Part shown: one piece after another, positions 41,764 to 51,483 of the stretch | Layout of the letters: every line of letters starts with the position of its first letter | Numbering within the stretch: the first letter of the stretch is position 1 | Origin: SMAG-U1939 sp036376595 | GTDB taxonomy: Bacteria > Chloroflexota > Ktedonobacteria > Ktedonobacterales > JADMIN01 | DNA length: 64,000 bases | Direction: 5' to 3' | Assembly (NCBI GenBank): GCA_036376595.1 | Contig: DASVAA010000189.1 | Location: 1 to 64,000 of the forward strand | Made by a program: the position numbers and the translations under genes | The notes under the pieces: model-generated | Database searches by the model: none | Told to the model about the DNA's origin: nothing | Seen by the model: only the letters and a program-made list of their open reading frames with translations

Positions 41764-43482
41764 CTACGATTGGCCACGTAGCTCGCGCTCGCGCGCCTCG
41801 GCCTGTATCTTGAGCCGCTCTTGCAGCCGCGCGCGCACCGGCTCAGGGTCGGCGTCGGCGGGGATCAGCTCTTCGGCAGCGGTCTCGTCCACCACCTTGC
41901 CGTCTTCCACCACCTGGCGCGTCACGCGGACACGGCGCAATTGGCGGTGCTGGTGCGGCGGCTGGGCCTGCGGCTGCGGAGCGGGCTGGGCCTGGGCGGT
42001 GGCATCTTCGGCAGGAGCGTGGTGCGCGGCTTCGTACGCCGCGGCACCGCCGGCAAGGGCAGCGCCCGTGGCACCGGCGGCCAGCGCGTTGTAGGGCATG
42101 GTCGGCGGCTCGTCGTGCGCGGCGGGCTGCGGCTCCGCAGTCTGCGGCGGCTCAGGGACCGGCCAGAGCGGCGGCTCCGCGGCGGCGGTCTGCGCTTCAT
42201 CAGCCGGCGCAGGGTAGCGCTGCGTCGGCGCATCCCAGGGCGACGGAGTCGCGGGAACTGGGTCGGCGGCGCGTGTCTCAGCAGCGGTGTCGTCGGGCAC
42301 CAGCAGCAGCGTGCCGTCGTCGGCCGGCGAGGCAGCTGCGGGAGCGGGAGCGGGCGCAGGGGGCGCCGATGCTGTAGCATAGGGGTCGTAGGTGGCAGAC
42401 GGCTCCGGCGGCAGCGTCACCCGCTGCGGCGCGCTGCGTGCCTCCGCGACGTCGGCGACCGGGCCGGGCTGGACATCGTCACCGACCCCCAGGTCGGTGT
42501 AGTCTATCGCGCTGCCTGCCTGTTCCGTGGGAGCCTCGGCGTGCTCGTGCGCCATACCTGCCGCGGCGGCAGCGGCGGTCAACCCGGCGGCTGCCCCAGC
42601 CAGCGGCACCTCGTACTCCAGCGGAGGATGCTCCGGCCAGGTGGGCGCGTCGGAGGCGATTGGCTCCGGGGCGGCGAAGGCGCCGGCGGGAGCGGTGGTC
42701 GGATCGAGGTCGACAGGCGCCGGCGCGGCGGGCTGCGTATCGTCGGGCGAGGCGCCGGCGGGCACCTGTGGCTCGAAGGTGTGGACTGTCTCGACGCTGT
42801 CGGTCACGCTCTGGGGCGTCTCTTTGTGGCTGCGGGTGACGGTTTCCTGCACCGGCGGGCCGTAGCCGCCGATCGGGGCCTGCTCGGTTTGCGTCCAGCT
42901 CTGCGGCTGTTGATGCGCGTCGAGGCGCTCTTGCTCTGGCGCGGGAGCCGATATGTCGGTCACGGTGGTGGCGTGGTACTCGATGTTCGTCTCGACCGCG
43001 CGACCGGCGGCAGCGGCACCCGCGGCGGCGCTCGCCGTGGCGGCCTCGTGGCGCAGCTCCTCCACGCGGGCGGTGGCGGAGCGCTCGACAGAGTGGTCGC
43101 TGAGCATCGCCTGGGCGATCAGGCGCTCGGCGAGCTTGAGGTTGTGCGCGTAGACCTCGTCGTCAATGCGGAAGAGATCGATCAGTGACCAGACCAGCGC
43201 GATGAGCAGCAGAATCACAACGATGATGGCGATAATGGCGGGCCCCATGCCCGTGGCGATGCCGCCGACGAGCACCACCAGCGCGGCGATGGGCAAGATG
43301 AGATGCAGCAGGCCCAGGGCGTACTGGTGCAGATAGAAGCGATGCGCGCCGAAGATGCCGCCGAAGAAGCAGAGCAGGAAGGCGGTGGTGTCGTGCCAGG
43401 CGCGCTTGCGGTACTCCTTCCTGATCGCCTCTTGTTGCTGGGGGGCGAGGTGCGCCGCCAGACGGGAGATATCTACACTCAT
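41764..43482 (-). CDS. TM2-domain membrane protein with long disordered tail
   Basis: 572 residues. Residues 20-90 form a TM2 domain: FLLCFFGGIFGAHRFYLHQYALG (the GAHRFYL element) and two helices rich in Ile/Val. From residue 150 on the sequence is Ala/Pro/Glu/Asp-rich without helices, until a conserved-looking end RVTRQVVEDGKVVDETAAEE. ATG at 43482 is chosen; GAGTGG before it is a weak ribosome site. The role is unknown; TM2 proteins are widespread and some regulate signalling. Confidence 0.75.
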   Translation of the reverse strand: MSVDISRLAAHLAPQQQEAIRKEYRKRAWHDTTAFLLCFFGGIFGAHRFYLHQYALGLLHLILPIAALVVLVGGIATGMGPAIIAIIVVILLLIALVWSLIDLFRIDDEVYAHNLKLAERLIAQAMLSDHSVERSATARVEELRHEAATASAAAGAAAAGRAVETNIEYHATTVTDISAPAPEQERLDAHQQPQSWTQTEQAPIGGYGPPVQETVTRSHKETPQSVTDSVETVHTFEPQVPAGASPDDTQPAAPAPVDLDPTTAPAGAFAAPEPIASDAPTWPEHPPLEYEVPLAGAAAGLTAAAAAAGMAHEHAEAPTEQAGSAIDYTDLGVGDDVQPGPVADVAEARSAPQRVTLPPEPSATYDPYATASAPPAPAPAPAAASPADDGTLLLVPDDTAAETRAADPVPATPSPWDAPTQRYPAPADEAQTAAAEPPLWPVPEPPQTAEPQPAAHDEPPTMPYNALAAGATGAALAGGAAAYEAAHHAPAEDATAQAQPAPQPQAQPPHQHRQLRRVRVTRQVVEDGKVVDETAAEELIPADADPEPVRARLQERLKIQAEARERELRGQS

Positions 43483-43813
43483 TGACCATCCACTCCCTTC
43501 AGGTGGTATGAGGGTCGTCGCGCCGCACGAGCCCGCACCGCGCCCTCCACATCGGCCGATGCGGACCGGGCGGTAATGCCGACGGCGGAAGAAACAGGCG
43601 CAGTAGCTCCTGAACCGCGCTATCGTAGCATAGTGGCGAGCCAGCGTCAATTTCGGCGAATGCCGCCCTTGACGCGGCGGCAGCCGAGGACTAGCATGCG
43701 ACAGGTGGCAGCGGCCCAGCGCGGTGAGCCAGCGTGCGACGGCAAGGAGATCGGGAGCGAGTGCGATGCGGTGGTCGGGAGGTCCGTGGCCGGGCGATGG
43801 AGCCGGAGCGCAG
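43483..43813. other. Gap between the TM2 and hypothetical genes
   Basis: 331 nt upstream of both divergent genes. A possible weak -10 TATCGTAGCATAGT lies at 43620-43633; I see no repeat or gene. Confidence 0.4.
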
Positions 43814-44299
43814 ATGAGTACCGATGCGCGAGCGCGCGAGCTGGGCATGCGCGCCGAAGCGTTGTATCGCCGGCTGGTGGAGATCGAGGCCGCACTGGGC
43901 GTGCGCGAGTGGTGGCTGCTGGGCCGCGCACTGCCCGAGGCGCGGCTGCTTTCGGAGATCGCCAGCCTGCTGGCGGTTGCGCGGGCCGAGCTGGAGACGG
44001 CGCTGGTCCAGGTCTTCGGCGCCAACATCACGCGCGCGGAGCCGGTCGAGACGCCGGATGGCGGTGCGGATGAGGCGCGGGCGGCGCAGGATCCGGCGTG
44101 GCTGGCCGAGCAGCGCGACCAGGCGATCGGGCTGCTGCGGATGGTGGCGCTCTCGCTGCCGAATTTGCTGCAATACGCGCAGATGTTGCGACTGTACTCC
44201 GGACAGTACGCCTTGCCATCCGCGGCGACCGAGGCCTTCGGCATCGTCGCGGACCGCCTGGGGGAGGTGGGCGAGTCACTGCGCGAGCCGCCGCGATAG
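43814..44299 (+). CDS. Helical protein, unknown function
   Basis: 161 residues, mostly alpha-helical: MRAEALYRRLVEIEAALGVREWWLLGRALPEARLL and IGLLRMVALSLPNLLQYAQMLRLYSGQYALPSAATEAFGIVADRL. No motif recognised and no signal peptide. GGAG precedes the ATG. It is followed by a purine-rich repeat and then the PadR gene, and diverges from the TM2 gene. Confidence 0.6.
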   Translation: MSTDARARELGMRAEALYRRLVEIEAALGVREWWLLGRALPEARLLSEIASLLAVARAELETALVQVFGANITRAEPVETPDGGADEARAAQDPAWLAEQRDQAIGLLRMVALSLPNLLQYAQMLRLYSGQYALPSAATEAFGIVADRLGEVGESLREPPR

Positions 44300-44301
44300 A
44301 G

Positions 44302-44490
44302 GAAGGGAGGGAGAACGCGAAGGACGCGAAGCAAGCGCGAAGGACGCGAAGAGGGAGAGCAGAGCAGAGAGAGATGAACCGCAGAGGACGCGGAGGAGGC
44401 AGAGGACGCGGAGGAGGCAGAGGACGCGGAGGAGGCAGAGGACGCGGAGGAGGCAGAGGACCCGGAGGAGGCAGAGGACCCGGAGGAGAA
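44302..44490 (+). repeat. Purine-rich repeat with 18-bp tandem array
   Basis: 44302-44380 holds AACGCGAAGGACGCGAAGC-like words. 44381-44488 is six units of GCAGAGGACGCGGAGGAG; the last two units have CCC in place of CGC. Unit length is a multiple of three, but no start codon or gene frame explains it. Confidence 0.9.
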
Positions 44491-44558
44491 ACGAACGATT
44501 CACCACTGACTGACGGGGCGAAGTTGGCCTGACTCATGCGGCGACAACACCTGAGCCC

Positions 44559-44598
44559 TTGACATCGGGTAGACTTTTCGATATAACACGATATATCG
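44559..44598 (+). promoter_or_regulatory. Promoter and probable operator of the padR-ABC unit
   Basis: TTGACA (44559-44564), 17 nt, TATAAC (44582-44587), near-consensus. Overlapping the -10 is an inverted repeat: CGATATA (44579-44585) with the 10-nt palindrome CGATATATCG (44589-44598). PadR proteins bind AT-rich dyads of this kind, so autoregulation is likely. This AT-rich patch stands out from the GC-rich surroundings. Confidence 0.75.
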
Positions 44599-44689
44599 TA
44601 TTTGATGTGATGCGGGCCGGCACCATGAGGGAGTGCGGTTCGCAATCCACGGAGCGCACGTGCTGCGTGCCGGGGAAGGAGCGATGACG

Positions 44690-45520
44690 ATGTTCGATGA
44701 CGAGAACAAGGGGCCGCGCTTCGCGTTCGCGGGCGGTCCGTTTGGGCGCGGCGCCGGCAATGGCGGCGATGACGACGAGCAGTGGCAGCCGTGGGTGCGC
44801 GGAGCGCGCCGCGGGCGTGGGCATCACGGCGGTCCGTGGCCGTTCGAGGAGATGCCGTTCGGGCCGGAGATGCTGCGCCACTTCGCGCGGCGCTTCGGCT
44901 TTGGGCCTGGCGGCTTCGGGCCTGGTCCGGGCGGGTTTGGACCTGGTGGACCGCGCATGTTTGGCCGCGGCGACCTCAAGTATGCGCTGCTGGACCTGCT
45001 GCAAGAGCGGCCCAAGCATGGCTACGAGATGATGAAGGAGCTGGAGGACCGCTCCGGCGGCTTCTATTCTCCCAGCGCCGGGGCAATCTACCCGACGCTG
45101 CAACTGCTCGAAGATCGCGGCTGGGTGACGACCGAGGCGGTCGAAGGCAAAAAGGTGTACTCGATCACCGATACTGGGCGCGAGGCGCTCAAGGAGCACC
45201 GCGAGCGCGCTGGCGGACCCTGGGGCCGCGGCGGTCCCGGCGGACCGTGGGGCTGGGGTCACCACCACCACGAGCGCGGTCCGTTCGGGCGCGAGGCACG
45301 GCCGGAGCTGCGCGCGCTACGTGAGGAGGTCGGACAGGTCGGCCGGCTGATGCGCGCCGCGGTGCTGGCTTCGGGAGGCGATCCGCAGCGGCTAGCGCGG
45401 CTGCGGGCGATTGTGTCGCGCGCGAAGGGCGATCTGGAGGCGTATCTGGGCCAGGCGGCGCCGACTGGCGAGGGCGACGAATCCGGCGCGGGCACGAGCG
45501 GCCCCGTTGAGCAGGTCTAG
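44690..45520 (+). CDS. PadR-family transcriptional regulator
   Basis: 276 residues. The winged helix LKYALLDLLQERPKHGYEMMKELEDRSGGFYSPSAGAIYPTLQLLEDRGWVT is diagnostic; KVYSITDTGREALKEH completes the wing. It is preceded by a Gly/Phe-rich stretch (GFGPGGFGPGPGGFGPGG) and followed by GGPWGRGGPGGPWGWG, both low-complexity. ATG at 44690 (8 nt after AAGGAG) is preferred to 44684. It lies immediately before an ABC exporter, the usual partner, so drug-responsive control of export is likely. Confidence 0.92.
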   Translation: MFDDENKGPRFAFAGGPFGRGAGNGGDDDEQWQPWVRGARRGRGHHGGPWPFEEMPFGPEMLRHFARRFGFGPGGFGPGPGGFGPGGPRMFGRGDLKYALLDLLQERPKHGYEMMKELEDRSGGFYSPSAGAIYPTLQLLEDRGWVTTEAVEGKKVYSITDTGREALKEHRERAGGPWGRGGPGGPWGWGHHHHERGPFGREARPELRALREEVGQVGRLMRAAVLASGGDPQRLARLRAIVSRAKGDLEAYLGQAAPTGEGDESGAGTSGPVEQV

Positions 45521-45639
45521 ACCATCGGCCAGGGCTAGCGGGCGGCCAGGCGTGCTAGAATACGGGAAGAATTGCGGCCGGACCGGCCCGCGTGAGCGTT
45601 GCGCGGGCCGGACGGTGCTGTCTTGGGAGCGTTGAGCTG

Positions 45640-47592
45640 ATGATGCATGGGGCGGGTCCGCGCGGGGGAGCGGGGCGACTGGCGCGGTCGTTCGCGACCG
45701 GCGAGAAGCCGGAGCGCAAGGCCGACGCGCGCACGATCCGCCGCGTGGCGGCGTCTTTCCGGCCCTACTGGCGGCAGATGCTGGTGGTGCTGCTGGCGAT
45801 CATCGTCGTCAGCGTGCTGGGCATCGTCAACCCCTACATGCTCAAACTCTCGATCTCGGTCGGCTTTTATCAGCGGCGCTTTGATCTGCTCGCGCTCTAC
45901 GTTGGCGTGATGATCGTGACGCCGATCATCAGCAGCCTGATCGGTGTTGGGCAGACCTACCTCAATACGATCGTCGGCCAGCGTGTGATGCGTGATCTGC
46001 GCAACCAGCTCTACGCGCACCTGCAGCACCTGCCGCTGAAGTTCTTCACCGATACGCGCACCGGCGAGATCCAGTCGCGGCTCAATAACGACGTTGGCGG
46101 CGTGCAAGACGTGGTGACGCAAACGGCGACCTCGGTCGTCTCCAATGTCACGACGGCGCTGGCGACGATCGCCGGCATGCTGTTTCTGTCGTGGCAGCTC
46201 ACGGTGCTTTCGCTGGGGCTGCTGCCGCTGTTCTTGTTCCTGACGTATCGCGTGGGCAACGTGCGCCGCGAGCTCTCGAAGCACACCCAGGTGTCGCTGG
46301 CGGAGCTTTCGGCGATGGTGGAAGAGACGCTCTCGGTGAGCGGCATCCTGCTGACCAAGACGTTTGGCCGCCAGCGGCAGCAGATCGCGCGCTTCGACAA
46401 CGAGAACGAGCGGTTGGTGGACCTGGAGATCCGCCAACAAATGGTCGGCCGCTACTTCTTCGGCTTCATCTCGACCTTCTTCTCGATCACGCCGGCGCTG
46501 GTCTACCTGCTGGCGGGCTGGCTGCTCTTTGGCTCCGGGCATCACCCAACACAGGCGCAGGTCGCCGATACCGTCGGCACGCTGGTGGCCTTCACCACGC
46601 TGCAGAGCCGGCTGTACTTCCCGATCGGGCAGCTCCTCAACGTGCAGGTGCAGCTTCAGGGGGCGCTGGCGCTTTTCGACCGCATCTACGAATACCTCGA
46701 CCTGCCGCGCGAGATCGCCGACAAGCCCGACGCGGTGGCGCTCGACGCGGCGCACCTGCGGGGCGAGGTGACCTTCGATCACGTCACCTTCCGCTACAGT
46801 CCCGACCTGGAGCGCCCGACGCTGGACGACGTGTCGTTCGACGCGCAGCCGGGGCAGCTCGTGGCGCTGGTGGGGCCGAGCGGCGCCGGCAAGACGACGA
46901 TCACCTACCTCATCCCGCGGCTCTGGGACGTGCAAGATGGCTCAGTGCGCATTGATGGGCACGACGTGCGCGACGTGACGCTGGAGAGCCTGGCGGAGTC
47001 AATTGGCGTGGTGACCCAGGAGACGTATCTGCTCCACACGTCGGTGCGCGAGAATCTGCTCTACGCCAAACCGGGCGCGACCGATGAGGAGCTACAGGCG
47101 GCAGCGCGGGCAGCGGCGATCCACGAGCGTATCATGGAGCTGCCCGAGGGCTACGATACGGTGGTCGGCGAGCGGGGCTACAAGCTTTCCGGCGGCGAGA
47201 AGCAGCGCATCGCCATTGCCCGCGTGATCCTCAAAGATCCGCGCATCCTGATCCTGGACGAGGCGACCAGCGCGCTCGATACGCACTCCGAGCGGCTAAT
47301 CCAGTCGGCGCTGGACGAGGTGATGCAGGGCCGCACGACGATCGCCATCGCCCACCGCCTCTCGACGATCCTGGCCGCCGACCAGATTCTCGTGGTGGAG
47401 GGCGGGCGCATTGTGGAGCGCGGGACCCACGCCGAGCTGCTGGCGCGCGGCGGCCTCTACGCGCGGCTGTACCGCGAGCAGTTCAGCGAGCGGCCAATGG
47501 AGATGGCGGACCTGAACGACGGCGCCGAGGCGGGCGGCATCGAGGCGCAGGCGGCGGCGCTGGGTGACCAGCGCGAGCTGGTGACGGAGTAA
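45640..47592 (+). CDS. ABC exporter, fused membrane and ATPase half-transporter
   Basis: 650 residues. The N-terminal half has six transmembrane helices (QMLVVLLAIIVVSVLGIVNPYML and others); the C-terminal ATPase has Walker A GPSGAGKTT, signature LSGGEKQR, Walker B ILILDEATSALD and the switch AHRLST. It is a homo- or heterodimer half-transporter of the MsbA/LmrA type. It is 119 nt after padR and probably under its control, suggesting multidrug or lipid export. ATG ATG at 45640 with GGAG upstream. Confidence 0.95.
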   Translation: MMHGAGPRGGAGRLARSFATGEKPERKADARTIRRVAASFRPYWRQMLVVLLAIIVVSVLGIVNPYMLKLSISVGFYQRRFDLLALYVGVMIVTPIISSLIGVGQTYLNTIVGQRVMRDLRNQLYAHLQHLPLKFFTDTRTGEIQSRLNNDVGGVQDVVTQTATSVVSNVTTALATIAGMLFLSWQLTVLSLGLLPLFLFLTYRVGNVRRELSKHTQVSLAELSAMVEETLSVSGILLTKTFGRQRQQIARFDNENERLVDLEIRQQMVGRYFFGFISTFFSITPALVYLLAGWLLFGSGHHPTQAQVADTVGTLVAFTTLQSRLYFPIGQLLNVQVQLQGALALFDRIYEYLDLPREIADKPDAVALDAAHLRGEVTFDHVTFRYSPDLERPTLDDVSFDAQPGQLVALVGPSGAGKTTITYLIPRLWDVQDGSVRIDGHDVRDVTLESLAESIGVVTQETYLLHTSVRENLLYAKPGATDEELQAAARAAAIHERIMELPEGYDTVVGERGYKLSGGEKQRIAIARVILKDPRILILDEATSALDTHSERLIQSALDEVMQGRTTIAIAHRLSTILAADQILVVEGGRIVERGTHAELLARGGLYARLYREQFSERPMEMADLNDGAEAGGIEAQAAALGDQRELVTE

Positions 47593-47718
47593 CCCCGATC
47601 TTGGCGCTTCGGTCGCGGGTGTTGCGGTAGTCACAGTCCAGACGATAGTAAACGGCGTCCTACTGCCTTATACTGGATGGGCCATGTGGTCTCGGTGCGG
47701 GCAGTAGGAGGCTCCACG

Positions 47719-48957
47719 ATGCGGCGCAGTGGCGGCGTCAGGGGACAAGACAGCGGACGGTGGGTGCCGTTGGGCGTGGCAGCGGCACTGCTGTGCCTTG
47801 TGCTGGCAGCATGCGGGCAGCGCGCGAGCGCGACGCCACGGGCGACAGCCACGGCGATGCGGACCGCGACGCAAGTGCCGACGGCGACGCCTGCGCTTAC
47901 GGTGCTTCAGCCATCAGGCCCGCCGGTCAAAGGCATCACGGTGGCGTGGTGGCACGCCAATCTGCCGGCGGGATTTGGTATGGCGTCCCATGTCGCCGAT
48001 CTGCATGTGGCGGCCAGCGATGGGATGACGGCGTATTCCTGCGGGATGGGCAGCGCGGGCCACACGCCGGTGATCGTGACGCACGATCGCGGGGCGAGCT
48101 GGGCGCGAGTGGCCGATGCGCCGGTGGGCAGCGGATGTTCGATGGTTGTAGATGCTCTGAATCCTCGCGTCATCGTGTGCTGCGACTATGGATACGGTCC
48201 GGGCGGGCAGGCGATCAGCACGGACGGCGGCGCATCGTGGCGATTTGCCGGCGGTCAGTATGGCATCGTGCAAACGGCGACGGTCGGCTCGCGGACGTAC
48301 GCCATCCTGACCGCCGCGGCCGGCAATGGAGTCGTGAACCGGATGGGCGAGAGCGACGACGGGATGCGGACTTGGCGGATGATTGACAGCACGTTGGGCG
48401 GCGATTCCAACTACCGCTGGATGTGGGTGAATCCGGCGACCGGGGCGCTCTTGGTCGAGACTTTGGGGGGTATGTGGGGCACCACGAGCGACGGCACCCA
48501 GTGGGCGCAGATACCGCTGCCGATCGCGGGGGCGGTAGACTTCCAGGTCCAGCAGCCTGTGTCGGTGCAGCCCTGGCACATCTGCGCGGCGTATTTCGCC
48601 ACAAGTGGAGATAACACGACCAGCATCGCCTGCACGGTTGATAGCGGTCGGACGTGGGTGCAGCAGCCGGCGCTCCTGCCGACCGCTGGCGCGGCGTCCG
48701 AAGACATGGTGGGAATGCCGGCGGACGGCTCGTTGCTGGTGCGCGCCGCAGCCGGCTCGCAGCTGGCGCTGTACCGCCTGCCGGCAGGGGCGTCGCGGTG
48801 GCAGGCGCTGGGCATGCTCCCGGCCGACAGCAACGGTGGCGTGATGTATGCGCCATCTGCCGCAGGAGCCTGCCTGTGGTCGTTCGCGGCGGAGAGCGAC
48901 GGGGGCGGTGGCGCGGACCCCGCGAATGCCGTGTACAGCGCGGCCTACCCATATTAG
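47719..48957 (+). CDS. Lipoprotein with Asp-box/sialidase-like repeats
   Basis: 412 residues. A signal peptide ends in the lipobox LAAC (Cys32), then a Thr/Pro/Ala linker. Several Asp-box-like motifs (THDRGASW, STDGGASW, SDDGMRTW, TVDSGRTW) show a BNR/sortilin-type beta-propeller. It would be anchored on the outer face of the membrane; its ligand is unknown. AGGAGG is 7 nt from the ATG. It may be co-transcribed with the ABC exporter, though 126 nt lie between them. Confidence 0.82.
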   Translation: MRRSGGVRGQDSGRWVPLGVAAALLCLVLAACGQRASATPRATATAMRTATQVPTATPALTVLQPSGPPVKGITVAWWHANLPAGFGMASHVADLHVAASDGMTAYSCGMGSAGHTPVIVTHDRGASWARVADAPVGSGCSMVVDALNPRVIVCCDYGYGPGGQAISTDGGASWRFAGGQYGIVQTATVGSRTYAILTAAAGNGVVNRMGESDDGMRTWRMIDSTLGGDSNYRWMWVNPATGALLVETLGGMWGTTSDGTQWAQIPLPIAGAVDFQVQQPVSVQPWHICAAYFATSGDNTTSIACTVDSGRTWVQQPALLPTAGAASEDMVGMPADGSLLVRAAAGSQLALYRLPAGASRWQALGMLPADSNGGVMYAPSAAGACLWSFAAESDGGGGADPANAVYSAAYPY

Positions 48958-48990
48958 CGGGCAGGCCGCTACAAGACCATCGGAGCGAAC

Positions 48991-50265
48991 CTAGCCTGTC
49001 GCGCGGGGCGCGAAAGCGTCTGCCAGTGTGCGCAGGCTGCGCTCGACCTCGGCCAGCGTCGTGCGGGCGGGTGCGTCTGCCTCCTCGGTGAATTGTTGGG
49101 CGATGTGCGCGCTGCCGTCGGCCAGCTCGTGCAGACGCTCGCGCAGCACCGCCCGGGCGGCCTCGCGGTGCGGCAGGAGGTACGAGCGGCGGAAGATGTC
49201 GAAGGTCGGGCCGGCCGTCTTGCCTGGAGCGTCTGGCCCGACGGACAGCCGCGTGAGGAGCCGGCCGAGGGGCGCGATCACCGTGAACATGGCGCCGACG
49301 GCGACATCCGAGAGCGTCGCCAGGTCCGCGTCTCCCTCGCCTTCATGGACGAAGAACCGCAGCAGGATCTCGATCAACGCCTCGTAACTGCCGTTGAAGA
49401 GGTCCGATACCACGGCGGTGCGCGGGTCGCTGATCAGCGGCCCCTCACTTACGTCGCGCGGCAGGCGCACGCGAGCGGGGATGACCGGTCGCGCCGGCTC
49501 GAAGGAGGGATTAGCGCTCTTGAGTGCCATGTACTCCTCGAATACGTTGAGGAAGCGCCCGTAGTGAGACTCCTGCCAGTTGCCGCGCGCGCCTTCGCCC
49601 TGCTCGACGATGAACTCGATAGCCTTGCCCGCCGAGAGCAGGTCGGTGACGGCGACCAGCTCGGGCCAGCGGAAGGCAGCACCCGCGGCCTGCGCACTCG
49701 GCGGGCCGACGAAGAGCTGCTGCTCGCCGTAGCGGGTGGCGAGGACGAGCATCCCCTGCTCGATGGCGCGGTAGAGCAGCCCGACCGTGGCGAAGTTCTG
49801 CGCCACCGGCACCAACTCGTCGCCCTGCGCCTCCCCAAAGTGCGAGCCGATCACCTCGAACCCTGGCGCGTCCTGGTCGTTGAAGTCTTCTGGCCGCTCC
49901 AGGAAGATGAAGTGGCGCAGGGCCTCTTCGCTGAAGGGCATCAGCGCGAGCTGGACTTCGGGCGGGTAGTATTTGGCCCGTTGCGGCAGATTGGGCCGGC
50001 GGAAGTGGGGCATACCGCCGACTGCCGCCAGCAGGTTGCTGGCCTGCGCCAGGTGCAGCATCTCCTGCACAGCAACACCCGTGACGACGCGCTCCCAGCG
50101 CCGCACGGCGTCGAGCTGCTCCGGCGTCAGGCTCTCGTCCACGCTCTGCTTGAGGCTGAAGGCGGCGAAGAGGTACTCGCACATCAGCAGGTGCTCCAGC
50201 TCAGAGGCCTCGCACAGCAGAAAGATCAGCTCTTCGCGCGTGGTCACCACTAATGGCTCGGCCAT
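48991..50265 (-). CDS. Ferritin-like iminophenylpyruvate-dimer-synthase-type protein
   Basis: 424 residues. LLCEASELEHLLMCEYLFAAFSLKQ, VVTGVAVQEMLHLAQASNLLAAVGGMPHF and ERPEDFNDQDAP are the VioB/RebD ferritin-like domain; Glu and His ligands (ELEHLLMCEY, QEMLHL) fit a diiron or haem-like metal site. VioB and RebD dimerise imine forms of tryptophan in bisindole pathways, but no partner oxidase or other pathway genes lie nearby, so the present function is unknown. GGGAGGT precedes the ATG. It stands convergent to the lipoprotein. Confidence 0.82.
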   Translation of the reverse strand: MAEPLVVTTREELIFLLCEASELEHLLMCEYLFAAFSLKQSVDESLTPEQLDAVRRWERVVTGVAVQEMLHLAQASNLLAAVGGMPHFRRPNLPQRAKYYPPEVQLALMPFSEEALRHFIFLERPEDFNDQDAPGFEVIGSHFGEAQGDELVPVAQNFATVGLLYRAIEQGMLVLATRYGEQQLFVGPPSAQAAGAAFRWPELVAVTDLLSAGKAIEFIVEQGEGARGNWQESHYGRFLNVFEEYMALKSANPSFEPARPVIPARVRLPRDVSEGPLISDPRTAVVSDLFNGSYEALIEILLRFFVHEGEGDADLATLSDVAVGAMFTVIAPLGRLLTRLSVGPDAPGKTAGPTFDIFRRSYLLPHREAARAVLRERLHELADGSAHIAQQFTEEADAPARTTLAEVERSLRTLADAFAPRATG

Positions 50266-50478
50266 ATGTGTACCTCCCTTGCAACGCTGGTAGCGTAGCC
50301 CATCTACCGCGTGATGCGCTAGTCAAAATGGAGGTGGTGACGCTACTTGCCAGGCGGCCCTTCGCCGTTACAGCGCGGGGGCTAACAGCCGGCCGTGTGG
50401 TCGCCGGACGAAGTATGACGGGGCAGGGGGTTGGAAGCCCTGAATGGACTAGACGGTGGTGCGGCTACACGCGAGGCC

Positions 50479-51483
50479 TCAGAACACCATCGGCGCGATC
50501 CAGGCGTAGACCCACTCGGGGTGCGCGGCGACCGGGGCGGGCGCGACGGGCGAGCCATGGCTCGCCCCTACAAACGGTTCTGGGGCGGTCAGGTCGAGGC
50601 GCATGATGAGGTCGTCCTCCTCGACATGCATGCCTATGGCGCGCAGCAAGCGCAGAGAGTCGGCGCTGCTTTCGGGCAAGTTGAGGGCGATGCGCCAGTC
50701 GTCCTCGTGTGTGGCAGGCAGCTCGTCGCGCCACGGCTCGCTGGCGCCCAGCGCGCACTCCAGCAGCGCCGCAGCGGTCGCGGCATCGCGCGCGATCCAC
50801 GGTCCCACGCGCAACCCCTCACGTGGCACCTCGACCGGTCGCGCGACGAGGAAGCCAGTTGGCAAGTCATCTGAATCTTCGGCGATATACAGCGCGGCGC
50901 CTGGCTCGCGCAGCAAGCCCGCGACCAGTGGCAGGCGGTCGCCGCCAAACGCCTGCTCGTCCAGCGCCGCGACGCGCGGCAGGTCACGCGAGGGGACGTG
51001 GTGTACGGTGTGGCCAGCGGCGATGTGGCGCAAGGCGGAGCGGTCCAGCGTGCGCAGCAGGCCCCAGGCGTAGAACGAGCGCTCGACGCCGACAAAGCCC
51101 ATGCCGCGATAGAGCGGGCGCCCGGCAGGGGTGGCATCAAGCAGCACGCTGCGCACGCCGCGCTCGCGCATCCACTCGACCGCGGCATCCATGATCGCGC
51201 GGCCCAGGCCGCGGCGGCGGTAGTCGTCGCGCACGATCACATTGCCGACGACGCCGACGGGTCCGGCGGCGATGGCCGAGGTGGTAGCGACCGGCGCCTG
51301 GGGTGTGGCGCTCGCCGGATTCAACGTCCCCTCGCGCAGCACGAAGACGCGACCGCCCTGTTCCCAATCGAGCAGCGCGCGCAAGAGCGGCAGGCTGGGG
51401 TGCCATCCCTGTTGCATGCGCTCCGTGCCGAGCGCCTCGAGATCCGCCGCTATCGCCGCCTCGATGGGATACGTCGCCGCCAC
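50479..51483 (-). CDS. GNAT acetyltransferase, two-domain
   Basis: 334 residues. The N-terminal half has the acetyl-CoA loop VVGNVIVRDDYRRRGLGRAIMDAAV (R/Q-x-x-G-x-G/A). The C-terminal half (from about residue 150) resembles a second, degenerate GNAT domain (VGPWIARDAATAAALLECAL). Such tandem proteins acetylate small molecules; the substrate is unknown. Near the C-terminus a palindrome is translated in frame (FVGASHGSPVAP). ATG at 51483. Confidence 0.83.
   Translation of the reverse strand: MAATYPIEAAIAADLEALGTERMQQGWHPSLPLLRALLDWEQGGRVFVLREGTLNPASATPQAPVATTSAIAAGPVGVVGNVIVRDDYRRRGLGRAIMDAAVEWMRERGVRSVLLDATPAGRPLYRGMGFVGVERSFYAWGLLRTLDRSALRHIAAGHTVHHVPSRDLPRVAALDEQAFGGDRLPLVAGLLREPGAALYIAEDSDDLPTGFLVARPVEVPREGLRVGPWIARDAATAAALLECALGASEPWRDELPATHEDDWRIALNLPESSADSLRLLRAIGMHVEEDDLIMRLDLTAPEPFVGASHGSPVAPAPVAAHPEWVYAWIAPMVF
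50548..50571. repeat. Dispersed palindrome inside the GNAT gene
   Basis: GGGCGAGCC-ATGGCTCGCCC with CTAC tail, read in frame near the end of the two-domain GNAT gene. A relative is at 41651. Confidence 0.8.

Noticed and set aside
44381..44488. Repetitive Leu/Arg/Val or Gly/Arg protein
   Set aside because: Open frames on both strands are only consequences of the 18-bp repeat; no ribosome site or conserved protein is present.
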